Part shown: one piece after another, positions 6,268 through 14,306 of the stretch
Numbering within the stretch: position 1 is the first letter of the stretch
How the letters are laid out: each line of letters begins with the position of its first letter
Origin: Bacteroidota bacterium
Lineage (GTDB): Bacteria > Bacteroidota > Bacteroidia > J057
Reading direction: 5' to 3'
DNA length: 14,658 nucleotides
NCBI GenBank assembly: GCA_963169475.1
Contig: CAUJFT010000378.1
Coordinates: 1 to 14,658, forward strand
Notes under the pieces: generated by a model
Told to the model about the DNA's origin: nothing
Seen by the model: the letters and a program-made list of their open reading frames with translations, nothing else
The model's database searches: none
Position numbers and translations under genes: made by a program

Positions 6268-8964
6268 CTATCTTTCGGATTCTTCTATCATCTCTTTGAG
6301 CATCAAATTAAATTCTGTAGCCGCGATTAGCTGCTCCATACTGAGATGAAGCCGAAACCTCCAATAATGTTTGGAATTAGCCGGGACGTTGATTTGTTCC
6401 TCTTGTGGTTTCTCTCTTCGGAGTATCCCGTCTGCTGCTACCAAGTCCTGAATCGGGAAAATTGACCACATGGCCGGAGAATGCAGATGCTGCTCAAGTA
6501 TTTGTTTGATTACCCATGGTTCACAATAATAAGGAGCCTCCCCATGATTAAGAAGAATTTCAGTAAAAAACCGCTGTGTTTTGCTCCTATCCTCTTCCCA
6601 CCATCCTCTTAATGTGGACATATCATGGGAAGAAGGGGAAACAACAGAAAGATAAGGAGCATCATTCAAATGACCGAACTCCGTATCACCCTTCGGCATT
6701 CGCTGAATTTCAAGACTTAATATATTTAATGCTTTCATTACTCCGGGTACGCTTGCCGGAATCATTCCTAAATCTTCTCCACAAATTAACATATCCGTTG
6801 CCCTTACTAAGGTAGGCAGTTTCTCCATCGCTTTTTCTTTCCAGAAATCGTTCATCCTCTCGAAGAAGTAATGATTGTATAATTGAAGCACACAGTCTTT
6901 CTGGTCTGGTTCCAAATCCTTAAAAGAGCGGGTTTGTTGGATAGAAATTCTGGGATTAAGCCCGTTATTACTATCTTCCAAAAATAGAATTTCACGGATT
7001 AGTTCATTCAATCCTGATTGTATAATTTCTTTTTTGCGGTTTTCCCATTCCTTTAAACTAATATGAAATTCTACCTCCCGCTGGGTACTCACATGTGATT
7101 TAAGCCTAAAATAGCCTTCTCCTTTATGCTCCAAAAACTCCTCTTTTACCTCGTCTGTATATTCTCCAAAAATATCTTGGAGAAAATATTCTCTGATATA
7201 AGGAGTACATAACCGTTCATAATTAAGATAGATTCCGGCATTCCTCAACTCTGCCGAAGTAAGAGCAAGCGTAGGGTTAAAAACCCCAAGCAACCCGTCA
7301 ATCTGTGAATAAGGAATTTGCCATATCCGGAAAAAACCCAGAATATGGTCAATACGAAAAGCGTCAAAATAAGCGGATAATTTTATGAGCCTTTCTTTCC
7401 ACCATATATATCCATCTTTTGCCATTTCCTCCCAATTATAGGTAGGAAATCCCCAATTTTGCCCAAACACAGCAAAATCATCAGGAGGCGCTCCAGCTTG
7501 TGCGTCCATATTATACAAGTACGGGAACATCCAAGCATCTACGCTATACCGATAAATTCCGATTGGAATATCTCCCTTTAGAATAATGCGATTTTGACGG
7601 GCATAATTCGTAGCGGCAAGCAGTTGTTTATGGGCATGATATTGGATAAAATAATGTACGGCAATATGGTCAAAATTAGGGTCTGTTTCTCCGCACATTT
7701 CCTCCACCTCACCCCAATCGAAAACAGAACCGATTTTCCATTTACTAAAATCAGGGGTATTAAACAAATCTCTTAAATGAGAGAAAACAGCATAAGGTTT
7801 GAGCCATTTTTTGTTTTCGGATAAAAAAGAAATAAAGTCGTTATCTTTTAAGAAATTCTCTTTCTCTTGGTCATATAATAATTTAAAGAAACGCGATTTC
7901 ATTTTCATTACAGCCTCATAATCAATCTGCGCTAACTGATTGAGTTGTTCAGCAATTGTATCGAATTGGGCTTGTATTTCCATGTCTTTCAGCCGCCCCA
8001 TTCTCCCAAGATTAATATACATAGGGTGAAGCGCGAAAACGGAAATCGCAGCATAAGGATAAGAGTCTGTCCATGTATGAGTCGCTACAGTATCATTAAT
8101 CGGCAAAACCTGAACCAATTTTAAACCGGTTATTTTTGCCCAATCTACCAATCTTTCTATATCGGGAAACTCTCCAACCCCGCCTCCTGCCGAACTTCTG
8201 AGAGAAAATACCGGAATCGCCACTCCGGCTCCCCTCCATCCTTTTTCATAGCGGAAGTTTTCATCAGTTTGTCTGTAAAGGATTGTATCTGTTTCGGTAA
8301 GGTGGAGTTGAAGCTCTCTATCTTCTCCTGTTTCCCACTCAATAATTGTCTTAGTATCTGCATCAAGAATTACGTATTTGTAATGTATGGGGCGATTGGG
8401 TTTTTTGATTCCCACTAAGGTTTCCCATGTAGGATATTGGTCATCTTCAAGCAGCACCACTTTCTCTTCGTCCCAATTTCCAAGTGCTTCATCGCTACCA
8501 ATAATCCCAAAAATTTGATTGGGTTCTATCAATGCTGCGTTCAGTCCAAAAGAAACAAGAACTTCTGTTCCGGTTAAGTGCGGGTTAGAGGAATATTTGC
8601 CGGTTTCTCGCTTTAAAATTGCATGTGTAAAGGCAGAAGAAAACCATGTATTTGCCTCCCATTGATAGGAACGCCAAAAGTCCCTAATAACCATCTCCGG
8701 ATAAACTGATACTACTATCCTTCGATTTTTACCCCACTCCCAAGAATCCGAATGCGTATTCTCATCTCTTACAATATATTTATACACAATAAAAGGATAT
8801 TCCTCGTTATCAGTTTCTATAGAGACCGACCATTCCCCTTCTCCTTCGTGAGTCATCGCAACAGCATTTTCTATATTCCAATTCCCAAATTCCGGAGTAT
8901 TTCCGGAAATGTACAACCTTTGCCCCCAAGAAGTTTTATATTGTAATTGAAAGGTAATTTTCAT
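6268..8964 (-). CDS. malQ: 4-alpha-glucanotransferase (amylomaltase, GH77) with two CBM20 starch-binding domains
   Basis: The 898-residue product is a disproportionating enzyme that moves alpha-1,4-glucan segments between maltodextrins, releasing glucose; it acts in the cytoplasm in glycogen or maltodextrin metabolism. Two CBM20 modules come first (about 1-110 and 132-235): YISGNTPEFGNW and GIIGSDEALGNWDEE are the paired CBM20 signatures. The GH77 barrel follows (about 250-890) with the nucleophile D539 in FRIDH, the acid/base E730 in CGEDLG and the third carboxylate D781 in SSHDM. WGFPTYNWE (504-512) is a further GH77 landmark. This CBM20-CBM20-GH77 plan is that of plant DPE2 and of many Bacteroidota MalQ proteins, so the length is normal for the subtype although much longer than E. 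coli MalQ. ATG 8964 begins the first CBM20 strand directly. The gene stands alone; its stop nearly abuts that of the convergent small gene. Confidence 0.96.
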   Translation of the reverse strand: MKITFQLQYKTSWGQRLYISGNTPEFGNWNIENAVAMTHEGEGEWSVSIETDNEEYPFIVYKYIVRDENTHSDSWEWGKNRRIVVSVYPEMVIRDFWRSYQWEANTWFSSAFTHAILKRETGKYSSNPHLTGTEVLVSFGLNAALIEPNQIFGIIGSDEALGNWDEEKVVLLEDDQYPTWETLVGIKKPNRPIHYKYVILDADTKTIIEWETGEDRELQLHLTETDTILYRQTDENFRYEKGWRGAGVAIPVFSLRSSAGGGVGEFPDIERLVDWAKITGLKLVQVLPINDTVATHTWTDSYPYAAISVFALHPMYINLGRMGRLKDMEIQAQFDTIAEQLNQLAQIDYEAVMKMKSRFFKLLYDQEKENFLKDNDFISFLSENKKWLKPYAVFSHLRDLFNTPDFSKWKIGSVFDWGEVEEMCGETDPNFDHIAVHYFIQYHAHKQLLAATNYARQNRIILKGDIPIGIYRYSVDAWMFPYLYNMDAQAGAPPDDFAVFGQNWGFPTYNWEEMAKDGYIWWKERLIKLSAYFDAFRIDHILGFFRIWQIPYSQIDGLLGVFNPTLALTSAELRNAGIYLNYERLCTPYIREYFLQDIFGEYTDEVKEEFLEHKGEGYFRLKSHVSTQREVEFHISLKEWENRKKEIIQSGLNELIREILFLEDSNNGLNPRISIQQTRSFKDLEPDQKDCVLQLYNHYFFERMNDFWKEKAMEKLPTLVRATDMLICGEDLGMIPASVPGVMKALNILSLEIQRMPKGDTEFGHLNDAPYLSVVSPSSHDMSTLRGWWEEDRSKTQRFFTEILLNHGEAPYYCEPWVIKQILEQHLHSPAMWSIFPIQDLVAADGILRREKPQEEQINVPANSKHYWRFRLHLSMEQLIAATEFNLMLKEMIEESER

Positions 8965-9315
8965 AATAACAATTCGTTTTAGTGATTATAGGAAAAACCT
9001 CTGCAAAGTTATAAAAATTAGTGGGAGTATATGGTTCTTTTATGGCTAAATTTTGCAGATATATATATATACATCATAAATTAGTGGGTGAGAGAAAATA
9101 ATTTACAAAACCTTTCATAGCCGGTATCATCAATCCTAAATCTTATAATTCCTGACAGCCTTGGTGTAATTATTTGCCCTCCTTTGTGAAGAGTTTATAC
9201 AACCTTTAATAAAAATAACAGCTCCATTCATGTATTTTATTAGAAAAAAATAGCCTTTTGAAACGATTTTACGTAATGACTGTTTATAAGACCAAAAACC
9301 CTATTGAATAAAAGT
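8965..9315. other. Divergent intergenic region between malQ and the secreted-protein gene
   Basis: About 350 nt without a gene. It holds the malQ -7 element, two direct copies of AAATTAGTGGG (9015-9025 and 9078-9088, 63 nt apart), and an alternating AT tract at about 9059-9071 between them. The direct repeats flank the AT tract and lie close upstream of malQ, so they might bind a regulator, but this is only suggestive. No consensus promoter was found for the plus-strand gene starting at 9316. Confidence 0.45.
9004..9011 (-). promoter_or_regulatory. Promoter -7 element of malQ
   Basis: The minus strand reads TAACTTTG, an exact TAnnTTTG match, about 40 nt upstream of the malQ ATG. Transcription would start near 8997. 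No TTTG occurs 19-21 nt further upstream, so the -33 half is not consensus. Confidence 0.45.
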
Positions 9316-11961
9316 ATGTCAGTGATAAATAAAAGAAGTGTCTTGTGGGCTGTTTTGTACTTGATACCCACGTTTTTGACCGCCAAGCACTTGGTGGGAG
9401 GGAGTATAACTTACCAATTTGTGGCTTCTTACCCTAATGGTCAGAATGAGTACCGAATCAAGATAGAACTCTATCGCGATTGCTTACCCGGCAATACGGA
9501 CTTTGATGTAAACTCGGAGATGAAAGTATCCGCTTTTCGTGGAGATGCCGGCAATGCTTTTGTGAAAAATATCGGAGTATTTATGACATCCCGGACAATC
9601 ATTCCGATTACGTCTAACAACCCCTGTGTACCGGCACCTACGGGGATTTGCTACGAGCGGGCAATTTATGAGGGGAATGTAACCTTACCGCGGATTGCTG
9701 CTGGATATTTTATTACGTGGGGGCGTTGCTGCCGAAATGTAACTATCGCTAATATTCAAGACCCCGGAAATACCGGAATGGCTTTATCTGCCTATATTCC
9801 GGATATGAACACCTATGCCGTAAATAACTCCCCTGTATTTACCAACCTTGCCCCCACTTATATTTGTATGGGAGATTATTTCACCTTTGACCACCGCGCA
9901 ACCGATGCAGACGGGGATTCTCTCATTTATAGCCTTGTTACTCCGCTTACCGGAGGAAGTCCTACTGACCCCGTTCCCCCGGCAGCCCCTCCCGGATTTT
10001 ACCCTCCGGTTGATTGGATGCCTCCTTACAATCTAACAAATATTATGGGGGGAAGCCCTTCCACGAATATCAACCCTATTTCAGGATTGCTCACCGCGGT
10101 ACCCGGAAGCCTTGGGCAATTTGTAATGTCTGTAAAAGTATCCGAATATCGTAATGGGGTAAAAATTAGTGAGCTTGCGCGGGATATGCAAATTAATGTA
10201 ATTAATTGTGCGGTAAATTTCCCACCCCAGGTCCAAGTGCAGTCAGGAGGACAAGTCATCAATGATACCCTTACTTTTTACGCAGGAGAACAATCTTGCT
10301 TTAATTTTAATATTACAGATACAAATGGTTCAGGATTAGGGCAGGATATTATTACCGTTCAAGCTTCTGGCTCCATTTTCGGAGGAGGAGCCTCAAATCC
10401 GCCTTACGCTACTTTTAGTGCGGGGACAGGAAACTCCCCGATTACTGCCAATATCTGTTGGACACCAGGCTGTAACTCCGGTACAGGAAATACGGGGTCT
10501 TTTACGATTACTGCTACCGACAATAACGCTTGCCCGGGACCAAATATTACGAATAAAACGTATTATTATAAAATACTACAAGGAAATTCTACCCCTCCCA
10601 ATCTCCGGTGTGTAAGTGTACTATCCCAAAATCAGATTCACCTTTCTTGGGTTAATCCACCCGCTTCTAAACTTGGAGGATTTGACTATTATGTCATTGA
10701 GAGAAATGACGGCTCCGGCTGGAATTATCTTACAACCGTTACAGATTCTCTCACAAATTTTTATACGGACAATACCGTTACGGCAGCTGAAAACCAGCGA
10801 TATTGTTACCGTCTTTCAACGGCTAAGACCTGCCCTACTTTTTTTGTAGGGCTACCCGGAAACGAAGTATGCTCCATTCTTGCTTCCGCTACCCAAGTGA
10901 ATAGTGTTCAGGCAAATATCCTCTGGAATAGTTATACCGCATGGACACCTCAAAATTATGAAGTATGGACTTATGCGGGTAGTGCAAGTGATAAGATAGC
11001 GAACGTCTTGTTAGATACTGCCTATACGTTTACTGGCTGCGACTTTTCTGGGTTTCTACGGGTGTTATTAAGAGACCCGCTGTCTGGTTGTGTAGTTTCT
11101 TCAGGAAAAACGGAGAATCTGTCGTTACAAGATGAATTGCCTCCTCCCAACGACTTATGCTACGCTACTGTACTAAATGATGACAGCGGAAATTTTATTC
11201 AATGGCACCAATTCCAAGGCGATGATTTTAAACAATATCGTTTAATGCGCGCACCCTACGGAAGTAATAGTTTTTCGGAGGTGTTCCGCTCAACCAATAT
11301 TTTAGATACCACATTTGCGGACTATACCGCCTTGACCGACTCTATGAGTTATTGCTACTACCTCGAACAGTCCGATTTATGTAATAATATTCAGCGGTCT
11401 GGAAAAGATTGCGTAGTGAATATTAAGGGTAGCGGATTGGACTATCGCATTAACCTAAATTGGAACGGCTATTCGGGCTGGGAGCCGCAGGTCTCCGGAG
11501 AAGAATTATGGTTAGTGGAGAACAATGTCCCTGTGAGTATTGTAGAAACGCTCAATCCGGGTGTAACTTCATTTACTGACGACAATGTAACAGAAAGCCG
11601 CCCCATTTATTGCTATAGACTACGGGCAACGCGCGCCTCCGGAGAATGTACGGAAACATGGTCTAATACTGTATGTGTCTCTTTTCCTCCCACTTTGTTT
11701 TTCCCTAATGCCTTTACCCCTAACGGAGATGGAAGAAATGATATTTTTAGCCCAATCGGACTATATGCCGAGACTTTTCAGCTTGGTATCTATAATCGGT
11801 GGGGAACGCTTGTATTTACTACTTCCTCTCCTTCAGAGGGCTGGAATGGAAAGGTCAAAGGAATAGATGCCCCCGAAGGGGTGTATGTATTTAAGGCTTT
11901 GGTGATAGGGTATAAAGGAGAAACAATCGAAAAAACGGGAACAGTTACCTTAATCAGATGA
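9316..11961 (+). CDS. Secreted surface protein with Fn3-like modules and gliding-motility/T9SS C-terminal sorting domain
   Basis: Starting at ATG 9316 the product is 881 aa and opens with a signal peptide (NKRSVLWAVLYLIPTFLTA, cleavage near residue 23). A TTG at 9304 would only add four residues, so the ATG is preferred. The N-terminal region (KHLVGGSITYQFV, YRIKIELYRDC) is a beta-rich module that I have seen in other large Bacteroidota exported proteins. Cysteine-containing Ig/Fn3-like modules fill about 300-790; the clearest starts at PPNLRC (about 427). The last 89 residues form the gliding motility-associated C-terminal (CHU_C, type B) domain: FPNAFTPNGDGRNDIF, LGIYNRWGTLVF, EGWNGK and a closing VTLIR strand. 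This domain directs export across the outer membrane by the type IX system and surface attachment or release. No enzyme motif is visible; an adhesin or structural role is likely. nuoB follows after 4 nt. Confidence 0.93.
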   Translation: MSVINKRSVLWAVLYLIPTFLTAKHLVGGSITYQFVASYPNGQNEYRIKIELYRDCLPGNTDFDVNSEMKVSAFRGDAGNAFVKNIGVFMTSRTIIPITSNNPCVPAPTGICYERAIYEGNVTLPRIAAGYFITWGRCCRNVTIANIQDPGNTGMALSAYIPDMNTYAVNNSPVFTNLAPTYICMGDYFTFDHRATDADGDSLIYSLVTPLTGGSPTDPVPPAAPPGFYPPVDWMPPYNLTNIMGGSPSTNINPISGLLTAVPGSLGQFVMSVKVSEYRNGVKISELARDMQINVINCAVNFPPQVQVQSGGQVINDTLTFYAGEQSCFNFNITDTNGSGLGQDIITVQASGSIFGGGASNPPYATFSAGTGNSPITANICWTPGCNSGTGNTGSFTITATDNNACPGPNITNKTYYYKILQGNSTPPNLRCVSVLSQNQIHLSWVNPPASKLGGFDYYVIERNDGSGWNYLTTVTDSLTNFYTDNTVTAAENQRYCYRLSTAKTCPTFFVGLPGNEVCSILASATQVNSVQANILWNSYTAWTPQNYEVWTYAGSASDKIANVLLDTAYTFTGCDFSGFLRVLLRDPLSGCVVSSGKTENLSLQDELPPPNDLCYATVLNDDSGNFIQWHQFQGDDFKQYRLMRAPYGSNSFSEVFRSTNILDTTFADYTALTDSMSYCYYLEQSDLCNNIQRSGKDCVVNIKGSGLDYRINLNWNGYSGWEPQVSGEELWLVENNVPVSIVETLNPGVTSFTDDNVTESRPIYCYRLRATRASGECTETWSNTVCVSFPPTLFFPNAFTPNGDGRNDIFSPIGLYAETFQLGIYNRWGTLVFTTSSPSEGWNGKVKGIDAPEGVYVFKALVIGYKGETIEKTGTVTLIR

Positions 11962-11965
11962 TAAA

Positions 11966-12442
11966 ATGGATATAAAAACAGGAGAAGGAAAAATTATTAT
12001 CACCCCTATAGATGATTTAATCAATTGGGCAAGGCTGTCTTCACTCTGGCCTATGGGGTTTGGGCTTGCTTGCTGCGCGATTGAGATGATGGCGACAAAT
12101 GCAAGCGGGTATGACTTGGATAGAATCGGGGTTTTTCCGCGCCCTTCTCCAAGGCAATCTGACGTAATGATTGTATCAGGGACTGTTACCTTCAAAATGG
12201 CAGACCGTATCCGAAGGCTTTATGAACAAATGGCAGAGCCAAGATATGTAATTTCTATGGGGTCTTGTGCTAATTGCGGAGGACCTTATTGGGAACATGG
12301 CTACCATGTTGTAAAGGGCATCGATAAGATTATTCCTGTAGATATATATATTCCGGGCTGCCCCCCAAGACCCGAAGCATTAATCGGAGGTATTTTGAAA
12401 CTGCAAGAAAAAATCCGTCAATCTGATTTTAGAAGTGCCTAA
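11966..12442 (+). CDS. nuoB: NADH-quinone oxidoreductase subunit B (NuoB)
   Basis: The 158-residue protein is the peripheral complex I subunit that carries the terminal [4Fe-4S] cluster N2 and passes electrons to quinone at the membrane. The four N2 ligands are present: C36 and C37 (GLACCAIEMM), C101 (MGSCANCGGP) and C132 (IPGCPPRPEA). The conserved loop PRPSPRQSDVMIVSGTV (58-74) and YDLDRIG are also typical. Length and completeness are normal. Its ATG lies 4 nt after the stop of the secreted-protein gene, so it is probably co-transcribed and perhaps translationally coupled with it. The standard neighbours nuoA, nuoC and nuoD are not present; the next plus-strand gene is an ion channel. The rest of complex I must be elsewhere, or this is a second copy. 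The related hydrogenase small subunits differ in motif, so NuoB is the firm call. Confidence 0.96.
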   Translation: MDIKTGEGKIIITPIDDLINWARLSSLWPMGFGLACCAIEMMATNASGYDLDRIGVFPRPSPRQSDVMIVSGTVTFKMADRIRRLYEQMAEPRYVISMGSCANCGGPYWEHGYHVVKGIDKIIPVDIYIPGCPPRPEALIGGILKLQEKIRQSDFRSA

Positions 12443-12444
12443 TA

Positions 12445-12478
12445 AACACACTGTTATAGAATCCCTAAACAGTGTGTT
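12445..12478 (+). terminator. Perfect hairpin directly after nuoB
   Basis: AACACACTGTT (12445-12455) and AACAGTGTGTT (12468-12478) make a perfect 11-bp stem with a 12-nt loop, beginning 2 nt after the nuoB stop. There is no U-tract immediately after it; TTTTT comes only about 10 nt later. It may be a terminator, an RNA 3'-end stabilising hairpin, or an operator. Confidence 0.5.
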
Positions 12479-12517
12479 ACAAGTAGAGTTTTTAAAAAAC
12501 CTTACTCTTTCTTTTAC

Positions 12518-12525
12518 TACCTTTG
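12518..12525 (+). promoter_or_regulatory. Promoter -7 element for the ion-channel gene
   Basis: TACCTTTG is an exact TAnnTTTG match, located between the nuoB hairpin and the channel gene. Transcription would start near 12532 with a leader of about 120 nt. The -33 region is T-rich but has no TTTG at 19-21 nt. Confidence 0.4.
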
Positions 12526-12649
12526 TACGCTCGTATAATGAGAGGGGCTGTGGCTCGATTTTTATCTTGAATAGGAAGATTACAAATTTACACTTTCATT
12601 ATTTTTCGCTAGTACATTTTACCACACATCGGAAAACCTAAATCAATTA

Positions 12650-13318
12650 GTGAAAGAAATTTTAACCTATATACACAAAAGAAAATACGAATTGTTGCTT
12701 TTGGCGTTGATTCAACACTTGTTTATTGGTATGTTTTTGAGCGATTTTTCTTTTTACGCCCAAATAATTTGGCCCATAAACATGCTTATTTTGGGCGTGG
12801 CAAGTGTGGGCGTTTTTATTGAAAAGGGACGTTGGAAAAACCTCATTCAAAAAATACTATTTGTAATTGTATTAGCATTGCCGATAGGCTTAACCTTTAT
12901 TGGTAATAATATTGTTTATTTTCTCCTTCTAAACATTGCTTATGTAGTATTCTTTATATACATACTTTGGGAGGTAATGCAATATCTTGTCAAACCTAGT
13001 TATATTAACACCGATATAATTTCAGCAGCAGCTTGCGGCTATTTTTTGCTTATTGAAATCAGTGTTTTTTTATTGCAATTTTTTGTATATCAAAACCCGC
13101 AATCGTTTAAAGGCATTGATTTTTCAACTCCGGCTGGCACTTATATGGATTTGGTATATTTTAGCTCTATCACACTCACTAGTATTGGATTTGGGGATAT
13201 TACCCCTAATACTCATCACACCAAATTAATCACCTCATTTTTGGGCATTGTAGGGCAGTTTTATTCCGTGGTTTTGGTTGGTATTTTGATTAGTAAATTC
13301 ACTTCTAATAATGATTGA
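12650..13318 (+). CDS. Potassium-channel-like membrane protein (Ion_trans_2)
   Basis: The 222-residue protein has about six hydrophobic segments (roughly 14-32, 38-56, 66-84, 87-108, 121-146 and 192-216) with a pore loop before the last one. The pore loop carries a K+-filter-like sequence, TSIGFGDITP (177-186), corresponding to the canonical T-x-V-G-Y-G-D; V is replaced by I and Y by F, both accepted in functional channels. There is no voltage-sensor arginine ladder and no C-terminal RCK/TrkA domain: the protein ends just after the inner helix. The start is a GTG at 12650; no ATG is available in frame nearby. The gene lies between nuoB and the Kazal pair, with a separate promoter-like element. 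It is probably an ungated or simply gated K+ channel of the inner membrane. Ion selectivity is inferred from the filter alone. Confidence 0.88.
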   Translation: MKEILTYIHKRKYELLLLALIQHLFIGMFLSDFSFYAQIIWPINMLILGVASVGVFIEKGRWKNLIQKILFVIVLALPIGLTFIGNNIVYFLLLNIAYVVFFIYILWEVMQYLVKPSYINTDIISAAACGYFLLIEISVFLLQFFVYQNPQSFKGIDFSTPAGTYMDLVYFSSITLTSIGFGDITPNTHHTKLITSFLGIVGQFYSVVLVGILISKFTSNND

Positions 13319-13416
13319 TTATTGATGATGCTTCGCCTCCAAGATGCACTATAGGCATACAATATCCGTTTATACTTATTTGAAACTTTGATGTGGAGAC
13401 CCTAATCTAAAAACAC

Positions 13417-13432
13417 AAAACCAACGGTTTTT
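13417..13432 (+). terminator. Small hairpin with T-run, weak terminator candidate after the channel gene
   Basis: AAAACC (13417-13422), loop AAC and GGTTTT (13426-13431) form a 6-bp stem followed by T. It lies about 100 nt past the channel stop and upstream of the Kazal genes. It is short, so the call is weak. Confidence 0.25.
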
Positions 13433-13511
13433 ATCTTTTAAAACGTCTTGTGTAAATATCGGGGTGTCGAAATATATACGTGGGCTAACCCGATTCACAA
13501 TTTAGGATATT

Positions 13512-13760
13512 ATGAAAAAAAAAGCAATATATTGGGATTTTATACCGCTCCTCTTTTTGGTTGGTGGAATGCTTATGAGCTTATGGGGCTGTTATCCAAA
13601 GATTAACGGTTGTATTGATGCCGAAGAAATCTGCACGAACTGTCCTTGTACAAAGGAGTTTAATCCGGTATGCGGCTGTGACGGGATTACTTATGATAAC
13701 CCTTGTCTGGCAAAAATTGCGGGGGTAATCTCGTTCAAAGAAGGTAAATGCAAACAATAA
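13512..13760 (+). CDS. Kazal-type protease-inhibitor lipoprotein, first of a tandem pair
   Basis: This 82-residue protein has a Lys-rich start, a hydrophobic segment (12-26) and a lipobox-like SLWGC with C27 as lipidation site; W at the -2 position is unusual. The mature part is one Kazal domain: GCID...IC..C.CT, then C46-T-K48-E-F-N-P-V-C54-G-C56-D-G-I-T-Y-D-N-P-C65 and a last C80. Spacing from C46 to C65 matches classical ovomucoid domains (C-T-x-E-Y-R-P-L-C-G), so the P1 reactive residue is K48, predicting inhibition of trypsin-like proteases. C56 after the CG is the extra cysteine seen in bacterial Kazal proteins. AGGA lies about 7 nt before the ATG. It would sit on the outer membrane or periplasmic face and shield the cell or its exported proteins from serine proteases. 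A second copy follows 12 nt later. Confidence 0.88.
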   Translation: MKKKAIYWDFIPLLFLVGGMLMSLWGCYPKINGCIDAEEICTNCPCTKEFNPVCGCDGITYDNPCLAKIAGVISFKEGKCKQ

Positions 13761-13772
13761 ACCATTAAATAT

Positions 13773-14009
13773 ATGAAAAAAAATAAGTCATTAGGCGTTT
13801 TACTTTCGCTGTTTATCTTATTTGTCGGAATATCCGGCGGCTGCTGCACACCAGTGGAGGGTTGTATTGATAAAAGCCAAATCTGTGAAACTTGTTATTG
13901 CACAGAGGAGCTTGACCCCGTATGCGGGTGTAACCGGAAGACCTACGACAATCCATGTATTGCAAAGAATGCGGGGGTAATGTGGCATACAAAAGGAAAA
14001 TGCAAGTAA
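13773..14009 (+). CDS. Kazal-type protease-inhibitor lipoprotein, second of a tandem pair
   Basis: The 78-residue product is a paralogue of the upstream gene: same order of signal segment (7-22), lipobox ISGGC with C24 (a second Cys, C25, follows), GCID, IC..CYCT, PVCGC, TYDNPC and a GKCK ending. The Kazal reactive loop reads C43-T-E45-E-L-D-P-V-C51, so P1 is glutamate rather than lysine, predicting a glutamyl-specific protease as target or a loss of trypsin inhibition. The CGCDG of the first copy is CGCNR here. All Kazal cysteines are kept (C31, C38, C41, C43, C51, C53, C62, C77). It is 12 nt downstream of the first gene and almost certainly in the same transcript. Identity between the two mature domains is high by eye, indicating a tandem duplication followed by reactive-site change. 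Confidence 0.86.
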   Translation: MKKNKSLGVLLSLFILFVGISGGCCTPVEGCIDKSQICETCYCTEELDPVCGCNRKTYDNPCIAKNAGVMWHTKGKCK

Positions 14010-14223
14010 GAAACTGTTCGAATTATTTATCGCAAAGCCAAAATGATTTCGCTTACACTTCTCCATAAAATCCTCCCTTGCCGAATAGAGGCAGTCTCTA
14101 TGTTTTTTTAGGGTATATTCTCCCTCGATATTATACCTTATATTGTATGAAAAGCAGCCAAAGGTTGAAGTTTTCCTTTGTGTATAGAAAAAAATATTCA
14201 TTAATAATCAGCAAATTATCTAC

Positions 14224-14257
14224 TTTTATCAAAAAAAAACATATTTTTTTGATAAAA
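14224..14257. terminator. Perfect 14-bp AT-rich hairpin between the Kazal genes and tRNA-Val
   Basis: TTTTATCAAAAAAA (14224-14237) and TTTTTTTGATAAAA (14244-14257) pair perfectly with a 6-nt loop. The stem is A/T except for one G-C pair. It ends 2 nt before the -33 element of the tRNA promoter, so it may end transcripts from the Kazal side or act as an upstream element or operator for the tRNA promoter. Confidence 0.4.
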
Positions 14258-14259
14258 AA

Positions 14260-14291
14260 TTTGCACAGAAAAAAACTTCGTCCTATCTTTG
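14260..14291 (+). promoter_or_regulatory. Promoter of tRNA-Val
   Basis: TTTG (14260-14263), a 20-nt spacer and TATCTTTG (14284-14291) match the Bacteroidota housekeeping promoter exactly, with the same 20-nt spacing as the kinase promoter. Transcription would begin near 14298, about 9 nt before the mature tRNA 5' end. Confidence 0.75.
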
Positions 14292-14306
14292 CAGCACAAT
14301 TCAAGA

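Larger units (their letters stand above)
14010..14306. other. AT-rich intergenic region between Kazal genes and tRNA-Val
   Basis: No convincing gene. It contains the perfect hairpin at 14224-14257 and the tRNA promoter. ORFs that cross it run through the tRNA or antisense to the Kazal genes and lack recognisable features. Confidence 0.5.

Noticed and set aside
12435..12641. 68-aa plus-strand ORF after nuoB
   Set aside because: It starts inside the end of nuoB, runs through the perfect hairpin and the channel promoter element, and has no recognisable features.
13818..14201. 127-aa minus-strand ORF
   Set aside because: It is antisense to the second Kazal gene, which has clear cysteine-motif support; the antisense product has no domain character.
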